Assembly: GCA_905372155.1 (NCBI GenBank)
Contig: CAJPNZ010000148.1
Coordinates: 1 to 5,771, forward strand
Length of the DNA stretch: 5,771 nt
DNA from: Propionibacteriaceae bacterium
GTDB lineage: Bacteria; Actinomycetota; Actinomycetes; Propionibacteriales; Propionibacteriaceae
Direction: 5' to 3'
Shown here: piece by piece, positions 5,706 to 5,771 of the stretch
How the letters are laid out: every line of letters starts with the position of its first letter
Position numbering within the stretch: the stretch's first letter is position 1
Notes under the pieces: generated by a model
What the model was told of the DNA's origin: nothing
Seen by the model: only the letters and a program-made list of their open reading frames with translations
Database searches by the model: none
Position numbers and translations under genes: made by a program

Positions 5706-5771
5706 GCTTTGGGCGCGGGGCGGTAGTTCGCCGTGAAGACGTCCTCTGGGACGAACCACGAGTTGCCGTCA
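5699..5771 (-). CDS. C-terminal end of an unidentified gene, cut by window edge
   Basis: Reading the minus strand from 5770 gives 23 codons, DGNSWFVPEDVF followed by TANYRPAPKAD, then TGA at 5699-5701. The composition looks like a genuine protein tail, and the frame ends exactly where the dispersed repeat begins, in the same way as the RyR gene. The fragment is too short to assign a family. It reads in the same direction as padR, 125 bp upstream of it, but the operator and repeat between them suggest separate transcription. Confidence 0.55.
   Translation of the reverse strand, partial: DGNSWFVPEDVFTANYRPAPKAD

Noticed and set aside
5602..5736. 44-codon plus-strand open frame starting at the mirrored ATG of the palindrome
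   Set aside because: Its second half is the dispersed repeat and then the antisense of the right-edge gene. There is no family resemblance, and the ATG is explained by palindrome symmetry.
1..5771. CRISPR array, tRNA or rRNA genes
   Set aside because: No regularly spaced direct repeats and no tRNA or rRNA signature sequence are visible on either strand.

Overview
The window is a high-GC piece of chromosome whose protein families, GTG start use and probable leaderless genes point to an actinomycete (Actinomycetota). A 44-45 bp GGTTTCGACA...GGCTCAACCA-type repeat resembles dispersed repeats I associate with Propionibacteriales and related actinobacteria, but the exact genus cannot be read from this sequence.

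Layout. At 1-807, on the minus strand, is the N-terminal half of a class A penicillin-binding protein (membrane anchor plus GT51 glycosyltransferase); its transpeptidase half lies beyond the left edge. Upstream of it on the same strand (873-about 2102) is a CHAT-domain caspase-like cysteine protease. Head to head with that, starting only tens of bases away, is a plus-strand gene (2138-3739) for a cytosolic protein with Rossmann-like segments and a C-terminal RyR (ryanodine-receptor repeat) domain. Positions 3740-4000 separate this gene from a convergent minus-strand operon and hold a dispersed repeat and several hairpin-forming sequences. The operon (5573-4001) encodes a PadR-family repressor and, overlapping it by 8 bp, a BtrH_N/DUF4872 papain-fold protein. 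At the right edge (5699-5771) is the C-terminal tail of another minus-strand gene.

How the parts may work together. The divergent CHAT protease and RyR/Rossmann protein look like an effector-and-sensor pair. The RyR part could sense a nucleotide-type ligand and the CHAT protease could act on a target. This is inference from domain content and gene arrangement, and it is the best candidate here for an undescribed system. The PadR-BtrH pair looks like a self-regulated cassette. PadR probably represses both genes from a 38-bp near-perfect palindrome that contains its own -10 box and start codon.

Two non-coding features stand out. The palindrome at 5569-5606 is symmetric enough to place the same -10 box, spacer and ATG on both strands. 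Two copies of the dispersed repeat sit exactly at the 3' ends of two unrelated genes on opposite strands, and each supplies the TGA stop codon in the same repeat frame.
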